DNA of 10,728 bases from Cochliopodium minus (Eukaryota; Discosea; Himatismenida; Cochliopodiidae): contig JAMYWO010000187.1 of NCBI GenBank assembly GCA_024220525.1, positions 60,665 to 71,392 on the forward strand, given 5' to 3'. The notes below the pieces were generated by a model. That model made no database searches and was not told the DNA's origin. It was given only the letters and a program-made list of their open reading frames with translations. Positions 8,988 through 10,728 of the stretch are shown here, in pieces. Made by a program: the position numbers and the translations under genes. Within the stretch, counting starts at the first letter, position 1. Each line of letters opens with the position of its first letter.

Positions 8988-10728
8988 ATGGAAGAGAATA
9001 TTCAAAATAATAAAACAACTATCGAATTTAAAACCGATATTAATGTAGATATGAAAGAAAGATTCAGAGCATGTATGATATTAGGTAAAAAATAAGACGA
9101 ATTTTTTATTAAAATCAATTCAACCCAAATTATTACCAAAAAAAAATAATCAATTTCAATCCAAAGCTGGTGTTGGTGATGCAATGTAAGTATATTTTTA
9201 TTTTGACCATTTTAACTGACTATATGAAAAAAAATAGGGGATACAAAGTAAAAGAAGAGGATTGATTTGATTTTATTTTAAAAACTCATAAATGAATTTC
9301 TATTTATGTTCTTTATAGAATGGTTCATGGTAAAAATCAATTTTTTCGCAATAAATTTGAAAAAATTATAAATTATAATAATCCTCTTATTCATTTAAAG
9401 GGAATTTTGTTCAAGTGGAGGTGATCAAATTTTTAGAATTTTCATTGAAAATTAAAATTTCTAATTTTTTTTTTCTATCAGCAAAAATACACAAAGAATT
9501 AAACAAAATGACAGAAGGAAAAGGTGTTTTAGCACTTGACATGAAAGGTTGGAGTGTCAGTGATGAGTAAGAAAAAAGAAAAAAAAAATCTATTTGATAA
9601 AACATACTTATCAAAAAATAAAAGCACTGTCATGGTAAAAAAAAAAAAATAATAAAAACATTATTTTCTTTGATTAATTTTATTGATAAAATTTTTTAAT
9701 ATTAGCATTTGGCAACAGGTACACATTTTTTTTTTTTTCAACCATAAATTTGTGAATTGTTTTAGCGGAGGGATTAGTAACAGGGGAAGAAGATGACAAA
9801 TTGTTGTGTATTATAGGTGTAAGGTAAAATATGTTTTTTAATAAATAAAGTCATTTAAAGTAAAAAACAAATTAAATAATTCAAAGATACATTGATTGTT
9901 GGTCAGATATGGGAGGGAGAGCTCCTGGAGGTAATCTTCACAAAAAAGTTTTAAAAATTATTATTTATTAAAATTTTTTTTTTTTAATTAATTAGGAACT
10001 TGCTCAAGTGGTGTTCATAGATTAAAGGAGGATGGAAGTAACTGGAAGAGTATTGTAATTTACATTTTTTTTTTTGATTTTAATTCTATTTGCTTGATTA
10101 AAATTTAATTCAAACATTTTTTTTTTTTAAAGTCATTTTCAAGGTAAATAGTTTCTCCATTTAATTTCTTTAAAAGATATTTTTATATAAATATCTTTTA
10201 TCACTTAAAAAAGATATGGAGGAGGTTGTGGAGCAGCGATGGTATATTTTTTATTTTTTTAATATTTTTTATTTTATAAACCTTTTTTTTTTCTTAGAGA
10301 GCAATGTGCGTTGGTCTCAGGTATCCACATGACAATGATCTCAAAAAACTCATCAAAATTGGGATTGGTAAAAATTTATTAAACATATTGACATACTGAC
10401 ATTTTACCAATTAAAAACAAAATAAACAAAAGAAAGTGGAAAAATGACGTAAATTTTTTTTCATTTTTTTTTTTTTAATTTTTTATTTTTGTTTTTTGTT
10501 TTATTTTTATTTTTTTATCTTTTTATTTATTAATTATTAGACATCACAACCCTGTCGGATTTTACGGAAGTTTTGCGGTGGCATATTTCGTGAAGTTGGC
10601 TCTCAACAACATACCTCCTACACACTGGGGATATAAACTCATGGAGATCATCCCCCAACTCGAGAAGTATTTGGAAGAGAACTATGGTAATCCAAAAAAA
10701 TAATTTTTATATAATTTATTTTTAATAT
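8988..10728 (+). CDS. ADP-ribosylarginine hydrolase (ADPRH/ARH1-like), 5' part
   Basis: Sixteen exons lie in the window: 8988-9084, 9167-9185, 9238-9247, 9319-9329, 9401-9420, 9482-9566, 9625-9634, 9706-9718, 9766-9823, 9887-9930, 9996-10054, 10133-10143, 10214-10241, 10298-10367, 10433-10448, 10541-10686. The last donor (GTAATCC) is at 10687, and the gene continues beyond. The 232 joined residues follow ARH1: GDAMGYKNGSWEF (37-48), KIHKELN, WSVSDDTVMHLATAEGL (76-92), GGRAPGG (117-123), GGGCGAAMRAMCVGLRYPH (148-166), ESGKMTHHNPVGFYGS (179-194) and HWGYKLMEIIP. The enzyme cleaves ADP-ribose from arginine on proteins. D80-D81 in the SDDT motif are the first Mg-binding aspartates; the second metal cluster, near residue 300 in human ADPRH, would lie outside the window. 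Human ADPRH is 357 residues, so about a third is missing here. The first 25 or so residues are an unconserved leader. Confidence 0.9.
9238..9329 (+). other. Two consecutive microexons (10 and 11 nt) of the hydrolase gene
   Basis: Exon 3 (9238-9247, 10 nt) completes Met and encodes G-Y-K. Exon 4 (9319-9329, 11 nt) encodes N-G-S and the first two bases of Trp. Joined with their neighbours they read GDAMGYKNGSWEF, which aligns without gap to the conserved ARH1 segment GDALGYYNGKWEF. That conservation is the evidence for such small exons. Acceptors are ATAG and donors are GTAAAA. Confidence 0.8.
9625..9718 (+). other. Microexons (10 and 13 nt) after the SDDT metal-binding motif
   Basis: Exon 7 (9625-9634) completes the second Asp of SDDT and adds T-V-M. 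Exon 8 (9706-9718) adds H-L-A-T and the first base of Ala. The joined text SDDTVMHLATAE matches human ADPRH exactly over twelve residues as I recall it. Both exons are therefore indispensable for the catalytic site, and a missed splice would destroy it. Confidence 0.82.
10171..10200. repeat. Perfect 12-bp inverted repeat inside an intron
   Basis: TAAAAGATATTT (10171-10182) and AAATATCTTTTA (10189-10200) are exact reverse complements separated by the six bases TTATAT. They sit inside the 70-nt intron 10144-10213, which follows the 11-nt exon 12. A hairpin in the pre-mRNA would shorten the distance between donor and acceptor. It contains only one G:C pair and may have arisen by chance in such A/T-rich sequence. 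Confidence 0.6.

Noticed and set aside
9411-9614. Minus-strand open frame of 67 residues over the hydrolase exons
   Set aside because: It runs antisense to the SDDT-coding exon and includes intron sequence; no protein family is recognisable.
8988-10686. Reading the hydrolase locus as a pseudogene because the frame is broken every few tens of bases
   Set aside because: Each break is a GT-AG intron, and every junction restores residues conserved in ADPRH proteins, with no leftover stop or gap.
1-10728. Search for tRNA, rRNA, CRISPR arrays, insertion sequences and bacterial operon signals
   Set aside because: No cloverleaf, conserved rRNA segment, regular spacer-repeat pattern or transposase was seen; the intron structure is plainly eukaryotic.

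Overview
The window looks like nuclear DNA of an AT-rich, intron-rich single-celled eukaryote. Exons are of moderate base composition. Introns and spacers are almost pure A/T with long homopolymer runs. Every inferred intron begins GT and ends AG, and the standard genetic code fits. The gene families (DysF, ELAPOR-like, ADP-ribosylarginine hydrolase) together with this base composition suggest a free-living amoeba-type protist, for example an amoebozoan, heterolobosean or anaeramoebid. I cannot place it more precisely from the sequence alone.

Layout: three protein genes. (1) Bases 1-639, plus strand: the 3' end of a gene for a dysferlin-domain (DysF) protein, related to peroxin, TECPR and ferlin proteins. 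(2) Bases 758-8829, minus strand: a complete 20-exon gene for a 1762-residue type I membrane protein. It has a signal peptide, a folate-receptor-like cysteine-rich head, four copies of an ELAPOR-type unit (Cys/DY module, beta-rich domain, GCC2/GCC3 knots), two MRH (mannose-6-phosphate-receptor homology) lectin-fold domains, one transmembrane helix and a short tail with a YxxPhi sorting motif. (3) Bases 8988 to the window edge, plus strand: the 5' two thirds of an ADP-ribosylarginine hydrolase gene, cut into 16 exons, half of them 20 nt or shorter.

Genes 1 and 2 converge across a 118-bp A/T spacer. Genes 2 and 3 diverge from a 158-bp intergenic region with a TATA-like element. I see no RNA gene, mobile element or CRISPR array. 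The stretches over 300 bp without exons are the three large introns near the 3' end of gene 2, which hold only simple A/T sequence.

The genes do not form an obvious pathway. Gene 2 is probably an endosomal or cell-surface receptor or sorting receptor, gene 1 probably a membrane-associated protein, and gene 3 an enzyme that removes ADP-ribose from arginine. The most novel items are the enlarged ELAPOR architecture with a folate-receptor-like head, its two MRH domains with complementary loss of sugar-binding residues, and the microexon-rich hydrolase gene.
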